Below are positions 10,363 through 22,425 of a stretch of 64,000 nucleotides of DNA, one piece after another. The translations under genes were made by a program, and so were the position numbers. The stretch covers positions 25,785,725 to 25,849,724 of the forward strand of contig OX465103.1 of NCBI GenBank assembly GCA_949987565.1, in the 5' to 3' direction. Numbering within the stretch: position 1 is the stretch's first letter; each line of letters begins with the position of its first letter. The DNA is from Luidia sarsii. Taxonomy: Eukaryota > Echinodermata > Asteroidea > Paxillosida > Luidiidae. The notes below the pieces were generated by a model that saw only the letters and a list, made by a program, of their open reading frames with translations, made no database searches and was not told the DNA's origin.

Positions 10363-13300
10363 CTACTCTCCTTTGAGGAGCTTCTGCAGCATCTGCGTGC
10401 ACATGAGAAGGCAGCGGGGAATGTGGAAGCAACCTGCGGCAGGGCAAAAGGGGAAGGGGGGAAGGGGAAGATCAATCGGAGGGAGTCAGTCTCGGTAGCG
10501 CCAACTTCATTTCATTGTCTCTCAGGCCGAGCAAACAGAGCGCAATACAAAATGACAAAACTAACCAGTGACGGTAACAAACGCCCCCTAAATACCACGA
10601 TGTCTTTGCGATATTGATATGTATACTTGGGTTTTGGGATTGTACAGTAGTTTATTTTTACTGTAATAGTTTATTTTTAAACTCTGTTCATCACTTTCTT
10701 TTGTGGTTGTGTTTGTAAAGCACTTTGAGGTTTTACGTAAGGCGCTATCATAAATATATTATTTTTTATTATCATTATTTTAGCCTAACACTAAGGTGCC
10801 CCCAAAAAATTTCTGGGTCATTAAGTTCACCTTTAATTATTGAAGAAGGCTTTACTTATGATGGAAATATAAACTATTGAACATTAAATATGACTGGCAC
10901 TGCAAAAAAAAAAGGCCTTTAAGTCTAAACAAAAAAAGCCACAGTCAGAAAGAGTTTTTTAACAAAGGAAGGAATTGTTCCGGTTCGGCGATTCGGCTCG
11001 AATTCGGATTTCCCTCCTCACCTTTGAACGGTCCTCCTTTGAAGTTGTGCGTCACCTTCCCTTCCCGATTGAGGTAACCAAACCACTCTCCGTGCTCTGG
11101 GTCAACAAACTGTTCAGCGACAAAAAAAAAGAATGACCAAAACCCACAGTAAATAGTCAGCCTGGGTCAACACAAAATAGTGGCCGGAGTATCAGAAGGC
11201 CACTAAGAAGACTGGCAATGGCCAGTTGAAACTGTGGGGTCAGGTGATGTGACTTGCCACCAAAAGGTCACGGAGATAACCACTTAACACCGGGCCACTT
11301 TTCAGTGCCCACGACTGTCACACAGTATTTTTTTTAAACTAATGTGCCATTTTCAAAACTCGCTATACAATCGGGAACAATACAAGGTACAAACCTGGAA
11401 TTCAAGCAATAAGAGAACCCCGGTATACATTTGTACTATGCGAGTCAAACCTGGCACAATCGGATGTCTGTGTGGCTTATGTCATGCTACGTATTGTTTT
11501 GTGGTGGGCTGAAAAGTGTCTTTGGTTAAATCTTGGGACGATAGCGGCGCCAGGATTTGGAGGGACTGTCACATAATGCAGTAAAACCAGAGCGCCACGA
11601 ACGGGGTTGTCCCTGGCGCAAAGGCACCACGCATTTTAGCCTGACTTGAGTCTCCCCACCCTCTGAATCAAGTTGAACAATGTTGTCGACCTCCTAGTTG
11701 GTGGGCCCTGGTAACTGGTCTCGCTCTTCTGATTGAGCCCAGGAGAACGACAACAACTTGAGACAGCAGCACCTCTAATTGCTGCTTGCCTCATACGCAA
11801 GAAGAAGAAGAAGAAGTTGAACAAAACCATTCACATCACAATTTAAAAAAAAAAAATAAAAAAAAAAAATAACTTGTACGGGAAACCTCCTGCTGTGAAC
11901 GCGGTAGTCCCCGCGCCGTAATGTGACCGCACTCACCCGGGCAAACGTGTAGTCAAAGACCTTCTCGAACATGAGGAAGAAGCGGTCCTCCTTGGTCTCG
12001 CGGTAGGCCATCAGGGTGGCGATCAGGGCCTCGCAGCAGGGCCACCACAGCTTCATGTCCCACTCCAGCTGGGTGGGCGGCAGGCCGTCCACGTCCAGGA
12101 AGGAGAAGAGGCCGCCGAACTCGGCGTCCCAGCCCACGTTGAAGGGCTTGGCGATGAAGTTGTCCAGGGCCAGCTTCTTCAGCTCCTCCAGGTCGTGCTT
12201 CATGCCGCACTGGAGCAGGAACCAGCCCGTCTCGATGGCGTGCCCTGATGAAGAAGAAGGCAGCGGGGAAACCCCCCCCCCAAAAAAAAACCACACAGAC
12301 GTTTTACAGCTCAACCAGAATAAGACCACTGCCAATGGACCTTTCCCATGAAATATGCAAATAAGAGCTGGCGCATGCGCTTGACTAAATTGGTGGGCAA
12401 ACGAGTGCGCGTTGCATGCAGGTTTCGAAACGGTAAATAGCCAATGACCGCACGCCAAACTGTTAGTGAGAAGGAACGCGTGCACGCCCGTGGAAAACTA
12501 TGATTGGTTGGCAGCCCGCTTGCCCACCAATTTAGTTAAGCGCATGCGCTAGGTCTATTTTGCATATTTCATGGGAAAGGTCCATTGAGATTCTCCTTAA
12601 CTAATTTCCGACCCGCCAGAGCTGCCTTAACTAAAACAAACAAATATTCAAGTATAGCGGCAGGTACCGTATTGCATCATAGATATAACATGATTTTCGA
12701 ATCCCGCCCAAGTTGCCTGATATTTTTTTGGGCAAAGCACTGAATACCCAGTGCTTACTATCGGTACGTCGAGCAGGGCAAACCCTCACTGAAATAGTTT
12801 TCAACCAGAGATTGACATTGAGATTCTCCTACCAAATTTCCCAGTGAAAGGTAGAGTCTACGCACAGAAACATTACGAAAAATTACTTTTAACAGTGGCT
12901 AGCCAACTGTGGTGGGCTGGCAGGCCTCTCTCCAACCCTGCCTGTGGCCAACCAATGACCCATACTGGAGAGTAATCCATTTATTACATGTAGATATGCA
13001 CTGGGAATAAGTGAAGTTTGAACGAATGAATAACTGCAAATTGGGAGCCATTTCTTTACAGTAGCCAGTCACCGGTGGGTTAGAACCCTCTCTCAAACAA
13101 CTGCCTGGTGTCAAGCAATGACCAAAACTGGAGAGTAATCCATGCAATGCATTAGAAATACACTGGGAAGAAGTGAAGTTTGAACGAATGATTGACTGCA
13201 AATTGGGAGCCATTTCTTTACAGTAGCCAGTCACCGGTGGGTTAGAACCCTCTCTCAAACAACTGCCTGGTGTCAAGCAATGACCAAAACTGGAGAGTAA

Positions 13301-16300
13301 TCCATGCAATGCATTAGAAATACACTGGGAAGAGGTGAAGTTTGAACGAATGACTGACTGCAAATTGGGAGCCATTTCTTTACAGTAGCCAGTCACCGGT
13401 GGGTTAGAACCCTCTCTCAAACAACTGCCTGGTGTCAAGCAATGACCAAAACTGGAGAGTAATCCATGCAATGCATTAGAAATACACTGGGAAGAGGTGA
13501 AGTTTGAACGAATGATTGACTGCAAATTGAGAGCCATTTCTTTACAGTAGCCAGTCACCGGTGGGTTAGAACCCTCTTTCAAACAACTGCCTGGTGTCAA
13601 GCAATGACCAAAACTGGAGAGTAATCCATGCAATGCATTAGAAATACACTGGGAAGAGGTGAAGTTTGAACGAATGACTGACTGCAAATTGGGAGCCATT
13701 TCTTTACAGTAGCCGGTCACCGGTGGGTTAGAACCCTCTCTCAAACAACTGCCTGGGCCCAATTTCATAGAGCCGCTTAAGCGTGAAAACCTGCTAAGCA
13801 GGAAAAGTCTTCCTTGTGTTAGCAAGGATTACAGGCTGCACTGCGATGTGATGTCAGTTGCTTTTGACTTGTATCCGACTCTTCTTTGCTTAGCATGAAA
13901 CATCAATGAAGTTTGGGTTGGCAAGGGGATCCTGTGGCTCCTGTTTTTGCGCTTAAGCACATTTTGGCGCTTAAGCGGCGCTATGAAATTGGCCCCTGGT
14001 GTCAAGCAATGACCAAAACTGGAGAGTAATCCATGCAATGCATTAGAAATACACTGGGAAGAGGTGAAGTTTGAACGAATGACTGACTGCAAATTGGGAG
14101 CCACCAGTGGCTTTAAAAGCTTCTCTCCAATACTGCCTGTTACCAACCAATGGCCAAAACTTCATTCCTCCATTCATTCATTCAAAAACTCATTCATCCA
14201 ATCATTCATTCAAAAACTCATTCATCCATTAGATATACACTGGGGAGAGGTGGAAAGTTTGAACGAAGGAGTGACTGAAAATTGGTGGGGTTAGAAGCCT
14301 CAATTCAACATTGCCTGTTGACAACCAGTGAAGATAATGCTTCCATTCATTCGGTCGATTCTCTTTGCAGTTTTTGCGCTTACCGGGATTCATCAGTCGG
14401 CCGCCGGAGCCTGGTAGTTCCTTCCCTTCTGTGCTGACCGTCTCCAAGATTGCATTGCCATCTCTCTGCATGGGACAAGGACAGAAGGTCAAGGGTGAGG
14501 ATTTTTTTGTTCACGTTCTCAAGTGGTTGAGAAAAAGGAGAGAGAGAGAGACTAACGCTTTGCACCTTCCACAAAGAACAAGTACTGTTTAACACACTTT
14601 ACCACAGTGCACTCAGGGGTGCAGGCTCACATACATGTACCACAGAATACCACAGAATACCACAAAACCCAAACTGGTATACTTTGGTTATAATGTGCCT
14701 TATCCTACCCCACTGCATTAGCGGGTGCAGGGCAATATACCACATAATACCACAAGCATTGTGTGTAGAGGACTATACTACAACATACCACAGTACCATG
14801 TGTGGTAAATTGTGGTATCCATGTAGGTTAGGATTAATCTGTGAGGCATGTAGGCTGTAACATTTTGGCACGCCCAAGACATCAGACACATCTGCTCGCC
14901 CCCCCCCCCTCACTCAGGGCTCGAATTTCAGAAAACAAAATTACTAGACAACAGGTCTAGTAATTGAAGACTCCTACTGGAGCTGAACTATTTTCTACAA
15001 GACCTGTGCCATAAATAAGGAAAAAAACACACCAATTTTTCGACGCAGTGAAAGGAATACCATGCTGTTTACTTGTACAGGTCAAAGTCAGTTATATTTG
15101 AGTGCCATTTTCTTTTTGGTGCAAGGAAAAAAGACCCCGCTAGACAGCCAGTCCAGTCCAGTCGCACTCGGCACTAGACCGCTGCTGAAATCACTAGAGT
15201 CGAGTACAAGGTCTAGTGGGTATTTCGAGCCCTGCTCACCCACCACCCCCCTCCCCCTCACCTGCATGTGCTGCAGCGACTGCTCGATGCTCCACTTCTC
15301 CAGCGAGGCATACTTGTCCTGCAGCTCGGGGTCGTCCACGGTCAGCTCGTCCAGGAGGTTGAGGAAGATCATGCCCCTGGAGAGGGAGTTGACCCTGGGC
15401 GCCCCCAGGAGCTGCGGCCGGCCCAGCCCCGTGTCGTCCACGCACACCCAGTGCTGCAGCTGGTCCAACATCTTCACCGCCTCCTCCTGCGGGACGGGAA
15501 CCATTTTTTTTTTTTTCAACCACAGAATATTCACATGATGTTTGTGGTCGAGGAGGATGTAATTCAACGAGGACTTGCCCTGGTCGACGTTATAAGCGCT
15601 GAATACTCGAGCAGGGCAAACCCTCATTGAATTAGTTTTCAACCAGCTGGTGAAAAAGAATACGTTTCACCCAACTCACTAATTACCTCGGTGGGTAGCT
15701 GATTTTCATAGGGCTGCTTAGACCACTTCGGGCAAAGACTCTTTTTTCAGCCCACCACCAAACAATGGGTAGCATTGAAAAAAGAAGAAGCCACTTTAAC
15801 CACTTCGCGCCGGGGGGTTTTTCAGCACCGATGACCGCCATACGGGGGTTGTCAATTGGTCGGCCACAACCGAGCGTACAGATTACGGTAAAGAATGTGG
15901 GGGGAATTCCAATGCCAGACCGACGACTGTTGGGCTGTGTGGCATGCAAAGACAATGTCCCCCGCGTGCTTTCAGCTGCAGCGCGGTATCCCTCGATCCT
16001 CCACAGTAAAAGTCCCACAATTGCACAATTACTGCTGCTAATCTTCCAATTCATGTGGCAACTTGCGTCAAAAAGGGTCTTTGTACTGTTTCGTATTGCT
16101 TTGTTCTAAGCTGAAAAGAGTCTTTGTTTAGAATGTGGACAATAGTGGTGCCCGGATTCGGAGGGCCGTGGCATAGTCAAGCCAATGGAGCTCCGGATTC
16201 GGAGGTCCCGGCGCGAAGTGGTTAAGGTCCGCTTGTGTCAGGTTTGACTTGCTCGTATGCATGGTGTACGGTACTCTTACTGATACATGCTGTTCCCAAT

Positions 16301-19300
16301 AGGTTGGCAAGTTTCTAAAATGCACATTTCCAAGAATTGAACCTGTGTGGCAGTCATGGGCACTGCAACGTGGCAATGAAACGTGGAAATACGCGCTCCA
16401 CTATTGCGGAGTTGACTGCTTTTTATGCTTGAGCAAATTTTTGGTACTTTGGCGGTCAAATATTGTTCAAAGCTGACCGGCCCTGCTAATCAGCCAAGGA
16501 GTAATGGCCCACCTTGTATTTGTATTGTTTGGGACTTGTATTCCACTCTTCTTTACTTGAAACATGAAGTAAAGTTTGGCTTGGCAAGGTGATGCTATGA
16601 ATCGTGAATTTTCGTGCTTAAGCAAAATTTCAAAATTTGCAGGCATGCAACTCTTGAATTGTAAACAAAAGAGGAAAATGTCCGAATGAAACTGCGAGCG
16701 CGAAGCACGAAGCCCTTAGGGTGTTTGGTTTAGGGCCGCTTAAGGGCCCCCAAAAATTTTGGATTCTAGATGCTCTGTGCTGCATTCTGAGCAGTTTGTG
16801 ACAACTTATGACTTTAAGCTGAGTGACAGATTTTAACCTTTTTCAAGGAATACACCTAGAAAATTGATTTTTTTTTTACACAAAATGAAAAGTAAACATC
16901 AAAGTTTTAAACCTGATCTCAGCATGTGTTTTAAATAATAGTTAGGGAAGAAGAAATATCCAGATGCATTTCTTTTTTATAAATTTTAATTTTTAATTTT
17001 TTTTAAATTTGTTTTTATTTTTAAATTGTTTAAAAAAATTTAAAAAAATTGTTTTACGGCTGAATAAAAAAAACCGCGGAAATCCGCGGATCCGCGGAAA
17101 AGTTGCATGCCTGAATTTGCCGCTGAAGCAGCTCTAACAAATTGGCTCCAGAATAGCAGAGAGGGTCAGTCAATTTTTGTTTTTGGGGGGGGGAGCTGAC
17201 CGCAGCCAAGGAGTAACAGCCCACCTTGTATTTGTTCTCTCCCGTGGCCCTGGACAGTTCGGACATGGCCAGCATGTAGAAGCACTCGCTGAAGATGGTG
17301 CGCTGGATCTTGACTGCCTTGCCCTCCTTGGTGACAGCAAAGTAGCACTTGCCCGTGGTGGGGTTCTTCACAAAACGCCTGAGAAACTCCCCGCCTGAAA
17401 GGAAAAAAACAGAAAGAGTGAGAGAGGACGATTTCAGCACTCACCATAGGATCAACTGCACAATGGAGCCGCGAGCAAGATAATGTTGGTAAGTGTTAGT
17501 CAGTATTCAATGAGGGTTTGCCCTGCTCGACGTAATATTATTATTATTATTATTATTATTTATTCGGCCAAGGAAAACAAACAAGAAGTACATTCAGGGT
17601 GAGAAAGGTCATACAGTCTATATCAGGGAAATTAAGGATGGGAAATAAATTGATGAATAAATACCAAACAAGGAGAAAATTATGCACATGTATCAGAGAT
17701 GTGATAGGTCAGGATGAGAAGGGGAAGAGATGGGGCAAGGACTGGGGATGAGGGGAAGAGATTGGACAGGAGGGTAAGAGGGAAGGAGAAAACAGAGTAA
17801 GGACAATCCAAGGACAAGCAGAGTAAGGACAATCCAATCTAAGATGGCCAGGAGGAACAAAAGTGAAAAACACTGTGACTCAAAAGCCTGTTCCTCCAGT
17901 CCTAGGTTGGTGAATAAATAGGTAATAAGCACTGAATGCCCAGTGCTTTGCCCGATGCCTGATGCAAACATTTCATTCAGCTCGGACGACATTCTAACCC
18001 ACGACTCCCGCTTTCTAGTGTAAACCACTTTACCACCGAGCTGGTCGAGGTCGTGTGGCAGATTCGAATAACATATATAGCGGCATCCCAGTGCTTATCA
18101 CGTTAAGCCAAATGTGTACCTTTCTTCACAAAAAGCATTAGCCACACACAGTTTATGCTTTGAAAAGTTTTTTATCTCATTGCTTATCAAAATCAATATC
18201 ATAATCACGTGGTATCAGAATTCAGAGCCTATGTGATAAACAACATAGACAAATCATCTTAATGAACAGTGATGATTAAGCATAGATTTTCCAAAAATTG
18301 AACGTGCACACTTTCAACACACCCAGTGTCCCAAAATCCACATAGTTATTTATTTGTGCATTGCATGTGTATGCCTGACTGCCTGTACGCACCTTTTTTA
18401 GCTGCCTGCAGTATTTCAGGGGTCCGGTATTTTGGAATGGTGTTATATAACTTGCTGTACATCCATACCTGCGTAAACACAACGGGCGATTATTACTCAG
18501 TAAATGCATGCTGGACAGAGAATGCTGGTCAAAACTCACCGTGTCATCACGGTCTACAGTATGTCAATGAACGAACAAATGAACCGGAATGCGCTGGAAA
18601 AATGGAGTGGGAATGACACGCGTTTGCTCAATAGGCCATGGGCCAGGGCAAGATTTAGGGCTTAGTTTTCGAGTTCCGTGATACACCTTTAGAAAGTACC
18701 TATAAATGCACTAAATATCTCAAGTGGAAGAATATAAAGCATATGCAAAATGTTCCCAAGTTTGAAGGATAGCATTGTACCCAAACCCGCATGAGTTTGT
18801 GTCAGCATTTGGCGTTGATAGGACCAGCCGTCTGGAATGGATAGGGGTTTTACACGTACACATGTACACATTGTTCCATCTGTTCTATGTTGTGAAATTA
18901 CCCTTCTACAAAGCCACACAGAGACCTTCCATCCCTGTGGAAAAAGTCCTTCTCACTTGCAGGCCTGGTGGGAGCACCAAAGCATAGGGAATCCCCCCCC
19001 CAAAAAAACAACAACAACCCCAAAGCACAAAAAACAAACCCAAGCCAAGGCCCTTTCCAAAACCCGTCTTAGGCCGTGTCCGCACTGGACTTATTTTTTA
19101 CCGAGCCCGTGGGTAACATTCCAATGGGTAAATCTTCCCGGCGTCCGCACTTGGACTTTTCGACTCGGGTAAACTAACCAAGATGATCGGTAAAACTAAC
19201 CAAGACGATCGGTAAAACTAACCAAGACGATCGGTAAAACTAACCGACTCATGTACATGTGCATGTACTGTAGGTACACAAACACGTTGTTACCCTGCGC

Positions 19301-21351
19301 CCGCACGAGTCTTGCATACAGTAACGTAACGTGTGGGGCGCCGGATGTGGTTTTTTACCGAGTCGTTTACCGAGACGTCGTGTCCGGATTGGACTTATCG
19401 ACTCGGTTAAACTGACCTGGTCAATTTAACCGGGCAGAAGTTGGTCGGTTAAACTACCCACTGGAGTCGGGTAAGTTACCTGGGAGGAAAACTTCCTGGG
19501 CTGTCCGCACTGGACTTAAAATGATCAATTTACCCATTTGCTCGGTTAGTTTACCCATTTTAAGTCCAGTGCGGACGTGGCTTTTGGCTTCGGCTTTGGC
19601 TTCGTCTCCATTACCCAAACCCTGAAAACACAGGTTGGGGTTCTTTGTAGAAGCTTTGGATTTTTTTTTTCAAAACAGTCTAATGATTAAGACAAAAAAA
19701 CAATGAAGCCAAAGGTCTTCCGTTTTTATGCCTTGGACTTTTAAAATGGACGAGAGACAGAAAGAAAGAAAGAAATGAAGCCGGAGCCCGAGCCCAAGCC
19801 GTTTTTTGTGTGGAAAGGGTCTAAGGCAGCATCTGAATTCACTGTCTATGGCTCCAAATGTCGAGTCCTGGTAGACAGCTAGGTAACGTAGCGGCCACTG
19901 CCGGCTCCTATGGACTCGTGTGTTGTAGCTGGTCAAAGGCGATGAATTCTGACATGGGCTGAACTGTGTATCGCAGGTCTGGTCGGCAGTGTTGCGCGTA
20001 ACACGATCCAGTGGCTGAAATAAGCAGGCTGATTGCTGTACTCCAATTTCCCGCTCAACTCCACAGAATCTGACCCTTTGTTTGTCTCGCTTAGAATGGC
20101 AAGATTATCGTTGCCAACTGGAATCTGAGACCGACAAAAATAACACGTGGACTCGGAATCGAAAGACTCTGTTTAGGCCGCCACCGTCTCGGATGTAGAT
20201 TTGACCGGATTTGTGCACTATCCTTACCTGTCTACCCTGCAGCCAGCAGTACTTGGTATCGTCGTATCTCTTCCCATCGCGACCGAGGCACACAAAGAAA
20301 CCACTGCAAAAAAACCCCACAAAACGTGAAAATCCAATTGTAAAACACAGAGAGCACACTTACGAAGAAGTCTCTCAAAAACCCCACAACAGAACAAAAT
20401 CTGCTGTCAGTATCTTTTGTCGGTATGCTCATCTTAATAGAGATTTGAATACTCAACCATGCATGCCTAAAGTCAAATTTTCTAGAGACCCCACAAAAAG
20501 CTAAAATGTCTTTGGCAGATGGAATCTTGATGGGATGTAAAGAGCAATCAGAACTTGTTCTTAACAACTTCAGGCCACTAGCCTTACAGAGGCCACTAGC
20601 CTTACAGAGGCCACTAGACTTACAGAGGCCACTAGCCTTACAGAGGCCACTAGCCTTACAGAGGCCACTAGCCTTACAGAGGCCACTAGCCTTACAGAGG
20701 CCACTAGCCTTACAGAGGCCACTGGCCTTATAGACGCCGCTGGCCATTTCCGGTGGCCACGGTCTGTCTCTTAGTGGTTGCTGGCCCCGATAAGTTATTC
20801 CAAGGGCAAGAGTACTGTGTTTGATCATTCGTTAGTGCGAGGGCTATCTTACAGTGGTTTGTAAGCTACACTTACCTGCAGTATCTCCTTTAGAATAAAT
20901 CTACTTAGTGTATCAGTCCATGCCCCGATTGTCCTCATTGTTCTGTAAAGGGTGCTCATCATTCATTGCTTTTTTTTTTGCGTGCTAAATATTCTGTGAT
21001 TAGCTTAATACATCGTAGATTGATGCTGCTGGGAAAAGTCAACGTTGTAAACCTAAACCTGAATCTAAATGTGAAGGTCCTTGTGTAGCCAAACGATGGT
21101 CTCGTCGTTGAGCTCCCGCAGTCCAGAGGCAGCGTGGGGGAGGGGGTGTGGGCTGGTTTGTTTACAGGGCGGGCATCGACGATAGTCCTCTGTGTACTTT
21201 ATTACCCTCTCAGCCGTGCTAGGCCACTGCTCTCAACTCACCCATTGGCAGTGTCGTGGGAATTCTGCAGCCAGAAGTCCACCACTCTCGTCATTTCCGT
21301 CTCCATCTTGTCCAGGAATTCGGGCAGTCGCGCCTTCGCCTGTGCCGCCAT
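10363..21351 (-). CDS. RENBP: N-acylglucosamine 2-epimerase (renin-binding protein), nine exons, complete
   Basis: Catalyses interconversion of N-acetylglucosamine and N-acetylmannosamine in the cytosol, linking amino-sugar salvage to sialic acid metabolism. Reading down the minus strand, exons are 21351-21242, 20303-20228, 18468-18393, 17394-17225, 15486-15262, 14465-14384, 12244-11937, 11109-11022 and 10433-10363. All junctions are GT-AG and the frame closes at 402 codons (401 aa), close to the vertebrate length. Matches to the family occur in order: [52 protein letters not shown], a GHAIETGWF segment, [36 protein letters not shown], and the C-terminal GCFHIPRC, which carries the cysteine reported as essential in mammalian enzymes. 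The start ATG at 21351 opens a typical N-terminus. The gene appears functional. Its introns hold several MITEs and minisatellites, but none touches an exon. Confidence 0.95.
10500..10790. repeat. Possible LINE (L2-like) 3' end
   Basis: The text gtaaagcactttgagg...aaggcgctatcataaat followed by AT-rich simple sequence resembles the 3' tail of L2-type retrotransposons. It is a fragment only, with no reverse transcriptase, and lies in RENBP intron 8. Confidence 0.3.
11277..11628. mobile_element. Diverged third copy of the TTAA MITE, family 1
   Basis: Internal text (cattttcaaaactcgctata, cctggcacaatcgg) matches the segment near 2190-2310, and the degraded ends (aaccacttaacaccggg; ccctggcgcaaagg) recall the family-1 ends. 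Located in RENBP intron 7. Confidence 0.5.
12333..12587. mobile_element. Near-palindromic MITE in RENBP intron 6
   Basis: The terminal inverted repeat runs about 29 bp and begins CAATGGACCTTTCCCATGAA at both ends. Inner parts (ttgcccaccaatttagt, gcgcatgcgct) are also mirrored, so the 255-bp element can fold on itself. Non-coding. Confidence 0.8.
12899..14110. repeat. 162-bp tandem array (minisatellite) with an open frame
   Basis: About six monomers, each 162 bp, of which the central four are almost identical. Because 162 is 54 codons, one minus-strand frame stays open for about 300 codons and reads as 54-residue repeats containing [11 protein letters not shown] and [10 protein letters not shown]. 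The array sits within RENBP intron 6 and one monomer is split by a MITE (13756-13996). A looser related stretch continues to about 14340. I read this as non-coding, with the open frame a by-product of the period. Confidence 0.85.
13756..13996. mobile_element. MITE inserted into one monomer of the 162-bp array
   Basis: The ends are inverted: gcccaatttcatagagccgc at the left, and ggccaatttcatagcgccgc when the right end is reversed. Intact monomers read aactgcctggtgtcaag at this point. Here the text is aactgcctgg, then the element, then cctggtgtcaag, so CTGG or CCTGG is duplicated. A degraded relative lies near 16540-16640 (ttgtattccactcttcttta...gcttaagcaaaatttc). Confidence 0.82.
15796..16225. 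mobile_element. TTAA-flanked MITE, family 1, short copy
   Basis: Bounded by TTAACCACTTCGCGCCGGGG and the inverse ...CCGGCGCGAAGTGGTTAA. It is colinear with 2098-2834 except for a missing internal block. Lies in RENBP intron 4, between the exons at 17394-17225 and 15486-15262. Confidence 0.8.
17925..18070 (-). mobile_element. tRNA-derived SINE, family 2
   Basis: On the minus strand the text reads ctcggtggtaaagtggttta then gggagtcgtgggttagaat, matching tRNA promoter boxes A and B. The tail ends in gggcaaagcactgggcattcagtgcttat. Related copies are at 34440-34590 (minus) and 61535-61690 (plus), with tails near 12705-12800. Confidence 0.6.
19049..19821. mobile_element. MITE (GGCCCTTTCCAAAACCCG family) split by a second MITE
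   Basis: The left end is ggccctttccaaaacccgtc; the right part ends agcccaagccgttttttgtg tggaaagggtc, the decayed inverse. Same family as 7407-7646. The element is interrupted directly after its first 24 bases by 19073-19581. Confidence 0.65.
19073..19581. mobile_element. Inner MITE, GTCCGCACTGGACTTA ends
   Basis: The left terminus is gccgtgtccgcactggactt; the right terminus reversed is gccacgtccgcactggactt. Internal repeats of the same phrase occur near 19140, 19380 and 19501, together with tandem 'actaaccaagacgatcggtaaa' units at 19176-19240. A fragment with the same terminal phrase lies at about 23455. Non-coding. Confidence 0.78.
20575..20735. repeat. 18-bp tandem repeat
   Basis: Nine or so copies of gccactagccttacagag in RENBP intron 1. 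The period is a multiple of three, so short repeated frames stay open on both strands. Low-complexity minisatellite. Confidence 0.85.
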
Positions 21352-22048
21352 TTTGCTGCGATTTGGTTCACAAAGAGAAAAGCCGCAGACTAACAATGAA
21401 AAGGAAGAAAACCACCACCAAAAAAAACTAACTGAGGCTCTTGGTCAGAGATTTTGAAACTGGCCCACGAGTTAAATGGCGGAGTGCAACTTGGTATTGG
21501 TAATGCGGCAATGACAGTGCAAGGTTAGAAGATCCTCTCCCTCAAACTGAACCTTGAACCTTCACATTGACCCGTGGACTGCCATTGTTCGTATAAATGC
21601 AAAGCACCGTGCCTTTCATGGAGTGGAAACCTCAGATTTCAAACAGGATGCTGATAAAGAATTCCAATGAACTCTCTAATCTCACTGCGAACTTTCCGCG
21701 GGTGAACACTTTTGAGTATCCAAAGCTATGCAAACATACGTTGAAGGTTCACTGTGACAGGGTCATGACATAACACAGCGCTATCTTTCCATATTTCTCC
21801 ACTAACACCATCCTTAATAAACAGGAAATTGATGGTCAACAGTGTCTGTGCATGTATTCCGTACATGTATGTGTACCGTACAATTACTGGAGAGAGAAGA
21901 GGATTATATTCTCAACCAGGCTTATGGCAAATCAGAAATGTGATGTGTATCAATATTATGAAAAAATACTGGCTGTTCAATGTACTGGTACAATAGCAGT
22001 ACATACTGTATGGCTGTGCGTGCATTAAATAATCTTTTTTTAACTGGT
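21352..22048. other. 5' flank of RENBP, no other gene seen
   Basis: The RENBP promoter should lie here, just above 21351 on the minus strand. I see no TATA box or other site that I can assign with confidence. Confidence 0.35.
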
Positions 22049-22425
22049 TTGAGGGAGGGAGGGAAGGGGAGGGAGAGGAATAGAGAGGGAGGGGATAAAG
22101 AGGGAGGGGGAGGGAGGGAGGGAGGGAGGGAAGGGGAGGGAGAGGAATAAAGAGGGAGGGAGGGGGAGGGAGGGAAGGGGAGGGAGGGAAGGGGAGGGAG
22201 GGAAGGGGAGGGGAGGGAGGGAGGGAAGGGGAGGGAGAGGAATAGAGAGGGAAGGGGAGGGAGGGACGGAGGGACTGAGTGAGGGGAGGGAGGCAGGCAG
22301 GGAGGCACAGAGGCAGGCAAGGAGGCAGGGAGGCAGGGGGAGGGAGGCAGGGAGGCAGGAGGGAAGCAGGGGGAGGCAAGGAGGGAGGGATGGGGGCAGG
22401 GAGGCAGGGAGAGAAAGAGGGGGAG
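22049..22425. repeat. Purine tract (GGGA)n
   Basis: About 375 bp of gagggaggga and gggaggcagg units, nearly all purine on the plus strand. Long proline/serine-rich frames on the minus strand are artefacts of it. It is potentially triplex- or quadruplex-forming. Confidence 0.85.

Noticed and set aside
12899..13825. 308-codon open frame on the minus strand
   Set aside because: It is a 162-bp tandem array inside a RENBP intron; the frame is open because the period is a multiple of three.
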